Below the pieces are notes generated by a model. It made no database searches and had not been told where the DNA came from. It saw nothing but the letters and a program-made list of their open reading frames with translations. From contig JAGUCH010000001.1 in assembly GCA_019096065.1 (NCBI GenBank), forward strand, positions 16,182,001-16,246,000: DNA of 64,000 nucleotides, in the 5' to 3' direction. Position 1 is the stretch's first letter; each line of letters begins with the position of its first letter. Shown piece after piece: positions 22,464 through 37,424 of this stretch. The translations under genes and the position numbers were made by a program. Source of the DNA: Paracyclopina nana (taxonomy: Eukaryota; Arthropoda; Copepoda; Cyclopoida; Cyclopettidae).

Positions 22464-25400
22464 CTTTGTGGTCAGTGAATTGACCCTATAAGATCAAATA
22501 TCGTCTCATGGGAGAATCTCTTTTTCCCAGGCATTGAAATCATGATGATGCTTTCTAGTAGCATCATGATGAGACTTCATCAATCTGCTGCCCACTCACC
22601 CCAAGTTCCCCCTATTTACTCACTGCAGTACTTATGGCATCACAGGGAAATAAAAACTTGGAAAATACACAACCAGCAGCTAGTGTATGCTAGTATATGA
22701 GTCATCTTCGATTAGCAGTAGCAATTTTGCCATCACACATAGGAATCTGACACCAACATGCACAAGTTCCAAATCAATTGATTCCAGAACATATTGAACA
22801 CCCCCCTCGATCCCCCTTAAAGACCCAGTGCGCGTGTGCGTCACCAATAATGGTCCAGCACGACAAGACTTTTTTCTCCTAATATGCTATAGAAGGGCTC
22901 GAAAATCAATTATTTGTCACGCCGATCGCAGATAAAGCTTTGATCACCATTTTTGATCTGCTCTTATCTGGAAAAACGTTATTTATTGCTTGACGCGTGT
23001 CCAACGATGACTGACAGGCTATGGAACAACACCTGATTCTGCAGGACTGGTTCTTTCAAGTCTGGTCACCCGAATAAAAAAGCAATTTGACATTTTCCAC
23101 GCGCAGTAATGCAGCTATTTGCCCCAAATAGCTGATTTACTTCCAGTAATTGAAGAGTATGGCTGTATGGCTCGCTGTAGATAGATGATATGGCAAAAAG
23201 TGCAATAAGTGCGCTCTGATGCGTGAAAAATCCATTAAAGCTTTCACAAGATATGCTATAGCCGTCCTGGTCTCGTCCCTGGGGAAATTTGATTCATCAA
23301 CTATTGTGGACAGACACCAAGAAAATCCCAGGAGGGGCATGTTGTGAATCCACAAAGAAGAATGACGACAATGATGATGAAGCAGGCCGACAAAAATGCC
23401 CATTACTGCCACGATTTGTGAAATTCTCAGAATTTCGAGGCGGAGGAGCAGAAAATAAGCAATGCTCACGATTTTCGCTCCCGGCATCACAAATAATAAT
23501 GAAGTCATCTCATTGAAATTCAGTGAGTAAGAGGTGAGATGATTATGAATGGTTGCAAAGCAATGACTTGACTCGTTTGTCTTTGCACGACTTGACTGTT
23601 CAATTACTCAGAAGTTGAGCGCGGTTTCACGCAAGAGAAAACTGATTGTTATGAGAGAAAAACAATTACTGCGAGAGAGGTTGCGCGCGAGTGTTTACAT
23701 TTCATTGTTGCGCCACAACAAAGCAAGAAGGTGCGAACGCGAACTAATTGAAATTCATGGAAAAGTGGAGCAAAATTCCACTTTGAGCCTGAGGCATAAT
23801 TTTTTGCTGCATAGCCTGGAGTTCATGGGGTCAAATAGAGTCTTTTTCCTAACACTTGGCAGCAGAATAACTACTTGCTTCCTTCGGGCCATGTCTTGAG
23901 AAACTACTTGTACAACATTCCAAGCTGTGTTTTGCAATTGCATGACAATGACGTGAATAAATATGTGTTGCCTTTCATTCCCAACAACAAACTCGGCAAG
24001 GGGGCCTTTGTTGGAATATCTCACTCTCCCAGCTCTTCTGAGGGCCAATCTTGTTTTCATCATAATGGAGGATGGGTGGATGCGTTGTTATCACAGTCAA
24101 AATGATGAAATTGGGACCAATCTTAGTAATCCTGTTATTGAAGGTTCAGCAAAAGATTTGTTGGCCTGCTGTGGTGTGATGAAAACAAATCTTAGCAGGG
24201 ATTTTCTCAGCTTTTTGGCGGTTAGTTCTCACTATTTCATACCCTTTTTTATTTGAAAAGCTTAGAATTTTTCCGGTGGAAACTGAGCCTCTAAAGAAGT
24301 GGCACAACATCTCTGCAACTTCACACTGCATGATGTGTGCAAAATAGGGGAGAAGATAACTACTCCCTTCCAAGCTGACATCATCATTCCTTTGAATTAG
24401 GAATTCAAGAATTTTCTTGAGCTGAGTTTCTCCCAGGAGGTGTCAACTGCTGACCAATTATTTCTGGCTGGATTAAGATCAGCATTTTGTAGAATTGCAC
24501 TGCCATTGCAGAGCAGGTGGAATGGTTTTCTCTCCTCTCAGCTGGAGCAAAGAGGAAGGGCGAGATGAGAATTGAGTTGTTCTGATAAATTGGAGCCTGA
24601 ATGGCGACGACACCCAATCCCAATCAGACAAAAGAAAGATCTTTATTGTTGTAGCTACAACTTGGAAAATGAGTCTAGTCATCTTGAGCTGTAAGTAGTT
24701 TCTTTGAAAAAACAACAGGGGGCTCATCTGGCGCCTCTCCTATCTGGCTAAACAAAGGGAAGGGCCTTATCTAGACTTGATGGTTTTTCTATGCACATTT
24801 TTCAGCAATGCATTGAGATGTTCTCTGCTGTCAGGTGGTGATTAGTCGACGCCTACAGTAACACCTGATTATCACGCACCACCAAAAAAACTAAATATAG
24901 TGTGACGCCCCAATTTTGGGCCACTGCCAACAGCTACCTACACAAATTAAACAAGACAAGCATAGATAGAGAAATTCTGATCAAGACACCTTTACCACTT
25001 CAAAGTGCATTCCAAAGAGCCTTGAAAAAGTGGATGAAGAGAAGTATGGTATATATGTATTGGAAGACCGTTTTTTGCCCCGATCCAACTTGTTGTTTGT
25101 CAGATTAGGTGACACTTTTAGGGCTCAGAATTGAGCAAGGATGACAGAGTGTCTGGACCCCAATTAATTTCAAGCCCTTTTTTGTCAACGCTAGCGTAGT
25201 TATTTATCATCACTCCAGAAAACTGGTGATGCGGTGTGAAGCGTGAAATTATCACTTCTTGCATCTTTAGCAACTGGCCAGCAGCAGCAGCACAACAATT
25301 GTAATGGGCTGGACTGAAACAAATTGGCTGCAAACGATGTAGCTGCTCCAGAGATGACCATATAAACTGTAAAATGTTATGTCCCTCCTCCGTTATCTTA

Positions 25401-25890
25401 ATGGACGCGACAATTTCGGCCCACTCTGTACAGATACTAGTATACTACTTTTGTTAATTCCAAGCCTAGCGTTCCAAATTCCTGCCACTTAAACTTATTT
25501 GCTGTGCAACGTTTTTGATGAGCCTTAATTAATTCAGCCTGTCAAAACAGGAAAGTTAGTATCATAAGTAGCTCACATTCACAGAAATGAATATCCAATA
25601 TTTTTATGGGTTTTCAATAAAAGGCTGAATTTACGAGGGTGGGCGTATACGTGCGTTTGGTTGTGTTAGATTTTGTGTGAATTATTTACTCACTCCCCTT
25701 GCCCTAAAAAATTGATTCAATATTCTCTGATTGGCCAGAGGCAAACAATAAAGAATTATATATAGAAAGCAGCAGCCGGACCCTGTCGGCAATGAGGATA
25801 CACGCACGTGGCATCTGGAATACAAACCAATATTATGATCATGATAATGATCTCAGGGGACCATTCCGTAATTGGCTTCTTCTGGGTGCC
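22464..25890. other. Intergenic or intronic sequence, no gene seen
   Basis: AT-rich, no supportable gene. A short hairpin built on CATGATGATGCT and AGCATCATGATG lies near 22,541-22,572. All open frames are short with no family signature. Confidence 0.55.
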
Positions 25891-26679
25891 ATTACTAAAC
25901 ACTACTGTTTTTACCGCTACGCATTAGTCACTACTGTTTTTGAACATATATTATAAGCACTACACTACTGACACACTAAGAACTACTGTCTATCTACTGA
26001 TGTAGTAACCAATACAGAATTAAATAAACTCATTTTGTACTGACATACTAAGCACTACACTACCACTGACACTTTAGTCACTACTCCTGTCACATTAGGA
26101 GTACTCAGATTACACATTGGTATATTATTGGTATATATTATCTTAAGGCCAGGCTTTCAAGGTTTGGCTTTTACAGTAAAGCTTTTAAGGTAAGACATGT
26201 TAAAGGTTAGGTAGTTAAGGTTAGGCATTTAAGGTTTGGCTTGTGAGTTTATGTTTTTAAAGTTAGGCTTTTCCATAAGAGCTTTTGAAGTATGACATAT
26301 TTAAGGTTAGGTAATTCAGGCTAGGCTTTCAATGTTTGGCTTTTGAAATTATGATTTGCAAGTTAGGCTTATAAAGGAAGGCTTTAAAGGTTAGGCTTTT
26401 CAGGTAATACTTAAGAATTGGGAGTGTCTTTTTTTTTGCTTTTGCTTTTTGATTTATTGTACAATGTTAGTGTCTGACTAGTAGTTACTAATCTACATGT
26501 TCAAAAAGTGTAGTGGCTAGTGAGTATGTCAAAATGCTACTTGTTCAAAGAGTGTAGCGGTAAGTGTGTCAGTTCAGTAGTTCTTAGTAAGACTGTTCAT
26601 AAAGTGTAGCTGTTGGTATGTCAGTACAGTAGTGATAAAAATTCGGGATTAGTGTGTCAGTACAATAGTGATTAGTAAG
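25891..26679. repeat. Imperfect foldback element with TTAGG-like core repeats
   Basis: The left arm (about 25,891-26,110) repeats motifs such as CACTACTGT, TGACACACTAAG and CACTACAC. The right arm (about 26,460-26,679) carries the same motifs on the opposite strand, such as TTAGTGTGTCAGTA and AGTGTAG. Between them (about 26,140-26,420) is a degenerate array of units resembling AAGGTTAGGCTTTT. Arms plus repeat core suggest a foldback-type mobile element. Boundaries are approximate and no target duplication was defined. Confidence 0.65.
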
Positions 26680-29600
26680 TTTCCCCCTTCTTCTGACTGC
26701 ACTAGCTCAAGCGAAACGAGGTCCAAACTGTTGACCGCGCGCGCGCCAGCGCTCGCGCGAACTCATCCCCGCATTAACTATTTTAAAACCATGAGTCGAC
26801 ATTTTTAAGGCAATAATAGATACCCATCTTCATTGATGCACAACAGTGTGCCCACATGTGTGTTGTCATGCAATCAGGAAAAAGCTAGTAACCAAAAAAA
26901 CGCAGTTTGCATATGCGTGATTTCAAAGTGAGATAAGGCGAGGATTTATGTTTCAAATATTCACTTATTGATCCAGCGCCATGTGACCCTTGGGGTCGAT
27001 CCATCATCGAGCCAAGGGATATAAGGGACCTGTTTCAGTTGAGACAGCGGGACTAATTATGAATTCCGACTGTAACTAACATTGGTAACTTTGAGCATAT
27101 AGCATCGCATCCACATGGCACGGGGTGAATTTAATATTAACTGCTAGGGTCTGCACCCAAAGAGCATTTAATGGGAGCACATTATATTGGGAAGCCAAAT
27201 TGAGCCGTCACGCCTGCTTTGTTCACTCTGCAGCCAGTGGAAAATTAGTAAAGATCCATCCATAACTTTGGTCTATATATCGAAAACCCGACACACCCAG
27301 TTCAATACCAGCAGGGGGCAATGATCCAAAATTCAAAAGACATCTGCAGTGAGCAGTTGACTTTTTTCACTGGCTCCTAAAATTACCCATTACAGTCGCA
27401 TGCAGGCTTTTCATTGTTATAGTAGTAGCAGTATTCTGTGCAAAATATGGCATATTTTTGGCAGCTTCCTACGAGCTTTCACACGCTCAAATGGCTCGGA
27501 ATGAATTGAGCCCTTCTCTCGGTCAAGTTGATATTTTGCAGTTGGCTAAAACTGCTACGAAATAATTTTCCACATTTTGACCTACATTCTGACAGCTTTC
27601 AAATTTTTCGTACGTGTCACCCTACAATATGATTGCTTCGCCCGTTCCACCCTTTGCAGGGCGAGATGAAAATGAGGTCGTAGACATATTTTAGTTATGA
27701 TGTTCATTCACAGCCAGCGTAAGCCACAAAAAAATTGTGTCCTATGTGTTCGCAGCTCTCAAAAGAGACGACAAACGCTTTTGTAGCATATTTGCTGTAT
27801 ATTGACGACTCTACTCTCGAGCTGCTCGTTTTTCAAGGACTTTTTTGCCACTATGCGGCTGCGGCCACCAATGAATGCTTTTTCAGGTCCCTTAGAAAAG
27901 TGATAACAGGGAATAATTGACAGATGTTGAGAGGGTCAAAAAAGGGGGCTGAGTTGACAGCTCAATACGAGAAATGCAAAATACATTTAAAGTGAATGTA
28001 GTAAAGGTCTACACTGCTACATTATGCATGCGTTTTAGAGCTGGCTCGCATCGTAGCTCTCCTGAGGTGAATGCTAAACTTATTTTTAGGGTGTTGCTCC
28101 AAAAGTGGCTGCAACCATGAAAAAGTTGAAGGAAAAACCCTGGACCATTTGCATTCCACTGATTAATCTGGAAGTTTACCCTTTCCAGTTTTGCTTTCTC
28201 TTTACGAGGCCCAAAGCTATAAGGGAAAAAGTTATTACACTCTCCAGTTTTATTGTGGGAGTCGCGCGCGAGTTTTGCAATATGCCAACTTTTATGTGAA
28301 AGATCCATTTGACCTCGACGGCCGTGAAAACATTACTCTTCTCACTTTACCATTAGCCTTTTGTAGTGAGCCAGGGTGAAAGCAAGATGTTGATGATGAT
28401 CATCATGGCCGCCAAAGGCCAGCAGCAAAGAAGGCAGCAGGAGGCCAAAGGATACGACGCGACTACTCGTTGTATCTGCAGATTCATCCATCTTCTCCCT
28501 ATGTTACATAGAGAAGGAGAAGAACCCAGAAGAAGTTAATGGCTTTCGAAGCGAGCTGGACCATGAGGACAAATGTGTAACTTGCAGTACTCCTATGTAC
28601 TGCTTTCTAAGGTAATGGAGGATAAGCGACAAAAGTGCTTTTCATCAATTTATCTTCCTTTATGAAACTTGACATATGGCCAGTACAAGGCGCAACAAAT
28701 CGTAGAAAATCGCGCAACCTTATTCAGCTAACTCTGATTTCTCTTTCATAGCACGAACGTTTATCATATTAATTATATCTAAGTTCACAAGTTGTTTTGT
28801 GCAGGGCCATCTCTATCGAGCAATCCTGACGGAAGAATTCTACTTCTGAATCACGAAACTATTGTAGTTATTTTGTCCTCCACTAGGGAGCGCTTCAGTT
28901 GTGCTAGTACATAAAAAGAGCGCGAAATTCAAATTCAAGAACTGGATAAACCAGCGTGAGAGTGAGCGCTCACTCTCGCTCGCTTCACATGCCTGAAAGT
29001 GTTACCAGCCATTTTCCAAATTTAGCTCGCCACATAACAAATTATGGCTGTTTTTATGTGATCTTGGGGATAATGTTGAAACCATGCACTTTAACTCAAA
29101 GAAAATTCCACAGATTTATATAGAAATTTTGTCTTGCACCCTACCATAGTACAGTCCGATGATGTGCTATAGTAAAGCTGCGCATAGAGCTCACCTTATA
29201 CTATAGATCATCTTGGTTTTGTGACTGGCTTTTGCGACTTGAACCTGAGTATGGTCAACCGCAAAGTATATATAGGCAAGTCACGCAACCTAGTTGTGTT
29301 TTGCTAGCTCAATTGATACGCAGAGCCCATTCTTTCTTCAAATGGCACACACACATTGAAAGAGTCCCTTGGGAACATTTCCAAGATGAATTCTCTGCTA
29401 GTAGAAAATTGCTGGTCCAGTTTTTTAGACGCATACTGCTTTAAAACGATATCTCATTCAACCATGCCATCCATGCTCGGCTGGAGGCCTACTAAAAAGT
29501 GGAACGACCCAAAGATGCTTTCAGGCTGCTCGAGCCAAATATGTTCCTTCTTCTGCAAGAACGGAAGGAAATCTAGGATGCCAAACAGGAAAACAGTGAG

Positions 29601-32600
29601 GTGTCTTCACTCGGATAAAAGTAAGTGGCATGCCAAGAAATGATGCACTTTAGTGCCAACAGAGGGCGCCATAACGTCCCAAAACGGGATGTAGTCTACT
29701 TTTTTAAGGTAGCGCATAAAAGCAGAGGATGTCTGCATAAAACTTGCAATTTGTATTATGCGAAATGCGACAGCTGCTCTGAATTTCCTTCTCCGGAGGA
29801 AAAACGGGGAAGTACTTGACTTATGACTCAGCCACTTGTATATTGAAAGACAACAACAACTTTGTTGAAAAAAACGAATTTTTCTTTGTCAAGATTAATG
29901 TATATGTTGGCAAAACTATTTCCTTTTCTCCTCTATTACGTGACTAGTGGATGCCATTTCCTGGCCAAAAAGGTCAAAGGCACAAAAGGATGGCCAGCAA
30001 TGTCGCATAAGTGGCCTCCTCTTCCACGAGGCCTCAGGTCAGTAGTATATGGTGGAAAAATTGATAAATGCTCTCCATTTTTCACCATCTAGTGCGCAGC
30101 ATAAATGTGTATGTGTGTACCATCGAAAGTATTCCTGGTTCCTATATGTGCTAGTATCAGAGGTAATTTCTGGCTTTTGTTATTGTTGCTCTGGCTCAGT
30201 GTACTCAGTCTACACCAGTCAAGATTTCATTTCCTGTGTGTGAAAGCAGGCTGTGGCTTATCTACATAAGTAATAAACGTGACTTATGAATGCACTGTGG
30301 TTAATCTACTGAGAAAGAGACTACCATTTCCACAGCTAGCTCTACATTAATAATAGTGCCTAAATGGCTTTTCTAGCTTTTGTCACCAAAAGTTTTCTCA
30401 GCTGTCCACGCAGCTCCATGCGTAAATTATTCACTAGCATGTAATTGAGTTTTCAATCATTTGCTCGTGTGTGTGTTTGGTTGTAGTTGGCAGCAGATTG
30501 CAGAATTCTGCTGGCAGTCCTCCTTGTTTTATTTGCCTTTCTTTTGTTTTTCTTTACCCCTTTGTTCTGCTGTGGTCTCGCGAGGAAGACAAGATTCCTC
30601 CGTTGGGAGTCTTAGGCCAACAAAGTGGCTTTCTACCCGATCTCATAATTTGTGCGAGAAGGGACAGAAACCACTCAAAAAATGGTAACCATCAAATTTC
30701 ACTTTTTACTTACTTCAATTCCCCCCCTGAGGAAATAACAAACTTTTGTAGGGTTTGGAAAGCCATGTGTACAAAGAAGCCGAGAGGAGAAAAACTCCCC
30801 GCAGTAGAAGAGAAACTTTTGTCCACTTGTGGACTGAGTATGGGAGTGCGTAGCAATTGGGACCACCAAGAAGAAAGCTAATTAATAGGTGGGGAATTTT
30901 CACTCATCAAATGAGGTTGTGGCCTTGTTGGGCAGGTGGGGCTCACCAAATGACGTGGGCGGGTTCGCAACAAGTCAACAACAACAACTCTTAATTAACC
31001 CAAAATCGAGGTCTTCAGCAAAAAAGTCAAACTTTTGCTTTGTGCCTTTTAGCCTGAAATACTACTATATAATTTAGCAGCATAAATTAAAACATTTAGT
31101 TAAAATACACACTTGTGTTGTAAGGTAACTCAAGTTACTTGGTAAAATGAAGGAAATGAATGATGACTCCTATTTGGTCTTTGGCCTGAAGAAAGGCTCT
31201 TTAAAGGTTGATGTCCAGCTGATGTTGGGGGGAAGATGTGCTCAGCTAGCGATACATTGAATTCCTAATGGAGTTACATGGCTAGAATACCATTACCGTC
31301 ATTTTTCTCCACCATGAAACTACTGCGCTATGAGCATGATACGGTCTAAAAGGAACTGCGGTAATAATGTGGGGGGGATTTGGACCAGCCGAAACTCACT
31401 TGAGACCAAGTCTGGCTACATATTGATATTTAAGGCAAGGATATATGCTATTTGCGTGCTTGCCTAGCCAGAATACAAACTCTGCTTTTATGCAAAAAAA
31501 AAATTACAAGCTGAGTGGGCTAGGAGCAAAAAAGCCCAAATTCCAGCATGATACTAAAAGTTTCAGTGTAATTTCGGCTGTAGCTATTTTTCAGCAGATT
31601 TGCCTAATCCCTCGCATGGCAGAAAAACGAATTTGTTTGAATTATTCCTGCCGTGGCACGTAGCTCGATCCGTGTGTGTGCTTAGTGTAAATTAATCACT
31701 GGAGCGTAAATAGATTTCCCTTGCATAGTGGTCAATTGGATTCGGGGGAAAACGAGGGGAAAAGCACAAAAGTTATGGGGGTGAAAATGTCCATATTAGA
31801 TGCAGCCATGGCGGCCAAGTCTAGTCAGTCTGGTTTAGTTATTTCTGCACTACATGCTCTAAAAAGAATTCCAATCGATTGACTAATGTTCCAAAAGTGG
31901 AAGAGGGGCGTCCTTTGTTTGCTTTTTATTGAAAAGCTTTCCTCTTCGTCGTTAGCAGCAATTTACGTACCACTACACTAGGATTTGTAAATAGCCAAGC
32001 AAATTACTCTTTTGCATGGTAAAGTAATAACAACTCCTACCTATTTTCTCTCCCCCTAATTAGGGATAAACAGGAAAAAGGAGCAATTCTTCATGAGGTG
32101 ACCTTTCACATGCATAATAGTACGTACAGAAGGTTTTTTAATCATGTTGAGTAAGGAAGATTAATTAAGATAAGATATGAGTGGTGGAGGGCGATTTTCG
32201 GTCCATCACTAATTCTGCCCCGCTAAATGTGGGAGCAGAGGGGTGACTAGGCAATTTTTATCATGCAAGAATCCACTTGGGGATTTTCCTATGCTGCCCT
32301 GATCGTTGCGCTATGATTTATGGCTTTCGTGGTCAACTTTGTGAAATGAGGAGAATTTTCAGGTTGCTCGTTTTTCTACTGCGTTGGGGTGAAAGCTGGT
32401 TTCCAATCCATTGGGCAATTTTGCTGCATCAAAGTGATGGCATACTTTATGTAGTGCAGCTATCGAAAATGTCGTCTATTTTCTGGCTGCCACTGTAATA
32501 AAGTTGGTTAGAGCCAAATGTTCCCGATCTGGATATTTTGCGGTCAGTTTCCACCACATTTGCCGATGAATTTCTTCTTTTCACCCACCAGAACATTTTA

Positions 32601-35600
32601 TTTTTTCATATTTTTGCACACGCATGTTTTATGGGGCTGAGTCATAAAGCTGCTTTTTTGCAAACGCTAGCTGCTATTCAAATTGCGCTGCACATGTTCC
32701 AATTTAGTAGAAGCGACTGTTTTGTTTACATAATTTTGCTGCATGGCCGGGTCGAAAAATAGGCCGAGCTCCTGTTGACTTGGGCCAACTTTGTTAATTA
32801 ATTAATTTGCGCCAAGGTAGAATGTGTGCATTTGTTGCCAAAATTACTCATGTTTTCTTCTCAAAGTTGTTTATTTAGACAGCGACACACTTGACAACTT
32901 TTCTTTTGAGATTTGTTGTGTTAACAAAGCCCCAGAATTAACAAGACAGTTGAGCACACAAGTTATTCCCTTTGAAATTCCCAGGGGAGTGATGCTCCTT
33001 TGATTAATGAGCACATGATTGCGGATAATGATGCGAGTAACCCAAATTCATGACTCATCTATGAAATTGGCCAACATAGCAAATGTTGATGGTAGAATAC
33101 ACCGTCAGAAATGATGATGCTAATGGCGAAAGCCTCAGGTTTCTGCATCAAGAAGAAAAATCCATATGGCTCGCGTACCGTCATAAATCAAGAAATACAG
33201 CCAGCTCTATGTAGTAAAGCCTTGATATTAAATGCAGGCAGAGTGACCTTGTCACCCACAACTTGGCTCAAGCCGAAAGAATCCAAGGAATTCTCAACTG
33301 CTGAAATTTTCATGGGCACTCACTCCTTTTTTGCGCGTACATATTGGATACAAATCAATCTTCCGTCAAATCTGGCCAACAATTGTCAGTGAAAAAACCC
33401 AGAAGAAAGGCCCTAGCTGCCTTTTATGTCTTTTTATGAAGAGTCCATGAAAAGAAGGCTGGCATCGTAAATTCTTTATTGACATTTTGTTGTGGGAGTG
33501 TACTACACATGAAACTTTTCCGCCAAGTTGAGGCAGGAAAGGCCTTGGTTGAGTTGTGTGGGCTTCTAGTGGTTTAAAAGGCATTACTAATGCAGGAGAC
33601 TTGCGGGTTTTGTGAGCATTTCACCGTCAAAGTCTTTGTTGTTATTGAATTCGCTTTTCTTCGTATTTGGGCCATTTTCCTAATAAACTGGCAAATAGTA
33701 TTGCCTTTTTTCTCTCGTGCTCACCACTCATTAGGGTCAACTAGTAGTACATACTATGCTCAAGTGAAAGCCATTCTGCTACATACCGACCTGATTGATT
33801 TTCGTGGTCAAAGTTCGACCTTTGTGGCCTTGAAGGCCGAAACAGGGAGGAGTGTAGTGCAGTGGTGGGAGGAGATCTCCATTTCTTCTTGTTGGGCAAA
33901 AAGGACCCATATTGTCTTCGTATCAATTGCCAAAGATTTACGGCCATCTAGCTTTGGCGTAAGGGGAGGACGTTGATGCCATAAAAAGCTAGAATTCTAT
34001 TGTGAGTACACGACGAATATCTCTCACATCAGACTGTTTCAAGCAATTTTGCTTGGAAAAGCGCAGCGCCCTCTGGTGGTGGAAATCACCAGTAAGTATA
34101 GTAGTTTCTGCCCTGAAAACTCTTTTTGTCATATGCTGGCGCACAAATGCTCAAAGCTAGTCAAATAGTCAAACAAAGGCAATCCAAGGGAGGAAGATGA
34201 TGGTAAACAGCAGTCTGTTGTTTGGTAGTTCTTCTGTATAGTAGCATAGAGAAGGACCCCCAAGAAGAAGCCCATCTTAGCCTGTAGACGTCCCATGGGA
34301 AAAATGATTGTGTGTCTCGTATTTGTATTGCTCTGCTATATTGCTTTCTTTTTCTTGGCTGTTCACACCCCATCTCCTGATTTTTCACCTTCCTCAAATT
34401 TATGGCTTCTTTGCTTGGCTTAGCAGGAGACATGCATGCACACAGTAGCACAAAATGATCTCAAAATTGCCTGTAGCATACTATATATGCTTCTTTATTG
34501 TCTTGTTAGGGGGACAGAACTTTTTTCATTGTCTGGCCTTCTTCTGGGACAGCATTTATCTTCATCAGTAAAAGAAATCTTAGCCATTCTGCTGCTGCTG
34601 CTGCTGCAGAACAGAAGATAGTTTCAACTTTCAGTGATGATTGCTCGGATTTTTAGGTGAAAACGACGACTCTCTTTTTTCCCCAGTTAGATAGTTGTGC
34701 ATTCGTTGTAGTAACTGAGGAGGAAAAGGGGCGGTAACGCATATTTTAGCGTGACACATTCCGCACCTTTCACCGAGTTGTTACTTATGACCTCCAACTG
34801 CAAATTCGAAAGCTGTCACCGCTCATTATGGCAGTTTCAGAAATTAAGCCTTCTCCCACTTTTTAGCTACAGGACATTTGGCTGCTGATGAGATAAGCTC
34901 TTTTTCTGCACGTTTTGCAGAACTCATTGAGCATTTTTGCCTTTTTTATATAGTAATTAAGAGATCGTGCAAAATTGGAATTTTACGCCAGAACAAAAGC
35001 TTTGAGGTGATCTAATTTAACGGGGTGATGGAGAAGACATCTATTCTCATTATCAACTATGAGATAAGGAAGCGAGCTCCTACTTTTCACCAGCATAGTG
35101 AAACGTCTTGATTGATGGCATTAGAGGTGACATTTGATCCGTGCCAAGAGCAAGCAGGGCAGCTGCTGCTTTTCAGCACAAAGCTTCGAAATTCGAGCTT
35201 TTAAGACGAGAACTTCCACATCAGCTAAATGCTGATGGGGTGACAATTCCATCTAAGCATGGCTAATTAATGAAGCTTAGCATTTCGTGCAAACACAATA
35301 TGTGCATATCAAGGCCAAATGCTGCTTTTTCTCCCTTGCTGTACAAAGATGCTCTATATAGGAGTATATGACTGCCTAATGGCATTCTTTACTTGCATAT
35401 GAGGATTTCTTCGTCGTGGTTATCTCTCTCTCCTTGCTTTGTAATACAGTGCTATTACATAGGAAAAAGAGAAAGCAAGTTTCTTGATGACTGTGCCACT
35501 TTTTCATCATGCACTACTGCTGCTACTTTCTTATCTCCAAGATGAATATTCTTTTACGTAGTCATTAAGTTGGTTAGTGAGGCGAAACTCGGCTTCTGAT

Positions 35601-37424
35601 AAGCCTTCGCATTTTTCAGCTGAGCGTGACTCAACCTCATATTGGAGCATACACGTTTTATTTTTGAGGTCAAAAAGTAAATGATGATGGTTGTGCACTT
35701 GTTGTTCACGTCAGCTGCCAAGGCAATTTTTCATCAGCAAAGCCTGGCCTTTTTTTCCCAGCTAACTTCCCCTTTTGAAGTTTGTGTATTAGTAGCTATA
35801 TAGCTTCTTCCAATCAATTATCCTACTGCGCTCGCAGAACTTTGGATCACGACGAAAAGTTCAGCACTCTCGTTAATTACTAAAAAAGTGCCACTTTTTG
35901 ACGACAAGGCATTTTCTGCTAATAAATGCCCTTCTCATCTGTGAATTCTTAAATTGTGTGACAAAGCAGTTGCCTCGTCAAATTAGAGGAATTTGGCATT
36001 TCGAACATCCCTCTAAAAAACAGTAGATGAACACCCCATTATGACCCTAGAAATGGCTGCTTCGCGTTATTGATTGCTTTTTTCGTAACCTATTACGTCG
36101 TCGTGCTAAGAAAAGGGGATGTTCAATGGGAGCATCTTGGGGGCAATTTTCGCTCACTCAGCCATACATCTCATGACGATTTCAGGCCCTGCTCATCTGC
36201 CGCTGGAGCTCAAACTCATAACGAGTCGACTGTTACGTTCAGCTGAGGACGGCCAAGATAGAGTATCTCTAAATAGTTTTTCGTCGTCTAGGGTCGGAGA
36301 ATAGCAAAGTATCTTTCCTTCATGGCGGAAGTGACAAGATGGGGGCAAAAGGGAAACTGGGTGGGGCTTTATTGTCGTTATTGTTATTATGGGGGATTTT
36401 TGCCAACCACATACTGCATGCAGGGTTCAAAGGGCAACTTTTAGATGATCGAACATCTTTTTTGGCAAGAGATTTTCAGTGATGGAGCGATTTTGTGGGT
36501 CGTGATTGGATGCAACTTTATTTAGCTTTTGTTTGCCAGGTTTTTCTCGCTGATCGATGAACTTGCGGTGGCGTATAAAAGATATGCCTATAATCAACTT
36601 CTCCACATGATGAGGCCCTTCCCATTTAAGCGCGCTTACAGAAATGAATTTTCCCTCGATCGTTTTTGCGTGGATTGAATTATTCCAACTTTTTGCTGCT
36701 ACTGATAAACTTTTTTCCCTTCCACATTCACACAATCAAATTGAATACAGATCAGGCGTGTAGGAGCAGGCAGGCAAAAAAGGAGTATGTAAAAAAAGGG
36801 GCCATTTTCAGTGGTAGCTGCGTGATTCTCGGCTGCATTTTCCACCCAGAATTAGAGAGTTTTGTCAATGGATCGTGCACAATGTTCCTTACATAAATGT
36901 ATATGTGTCGGCATTTTCGGGTGGAAGAATTTCCAAATCCGGCCCATTTCTTGCTCAGCAAATAGTGTGGCTTTTGGCCATATTTCATGGGGTTATGATT
37001 ATCCCCTTCGAGCTCGCATCGTTCTGGGAAAAAAGCCCACATTTTACTAGGCGTGATTAAGAGGTTAACACTCTTCTTACCTCTTTATGTAGGCTGGAAT
37101 GTGCTGAAACGAGATGATGGGTCATTATTTTCTTCTCCTCGCGCCTACTTTTTTAGAGCCCAAGACATTTATTGAAAACTATCATGGTTGGCCCATTTTT
37201 TACGGTCGTGCCTCTTGACCATTATTATCTAGCTCAGCATAAAGATATCATCATCCATTTTTGAAGGTGCTCGCAGAATTTGCATCTCGTTTATCAAGAG
37301 AAGCTATAATCAAGAGAAATTCTTTCAAAAGGAATGATTTATGCAGCTGCAATGCTATGTAGCGAAGAAATGCCTTTGTTGTAGCACACAACTTTATTAG
37401 CTGTCCCATCTTTTTCAAACTGAG
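26680..37424. other. Long gene-poor stretch, no gene seen
   Basis: Nearly 11 kb of AT-rich sequence without a supportable exon. Includes a short (CTG)n run near 34,590. Some frames reach 100-136 codons (around 30.5, 33.6 and 36.5 kb), but none shows motifs, signal structure or splice-linked continuity. Small exons of a gene with long introns, for example the membrane-protein gene at 41-43.6 kb, could be hidden here. Confidence 0.5.

Noticed and set aside
26140-26420. Interstitial telomere
   Set aside because: The TTAGG-like units are degenerate, have longer and irregular spacing and lie between inverted arms, so a foldback core is the simpler reading.
33590-33976. 128-codon plus-strand frame
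   Set aside because: Composition looks random, there is no recognisable motif, and a second open frame covers the same bases on the other strand.
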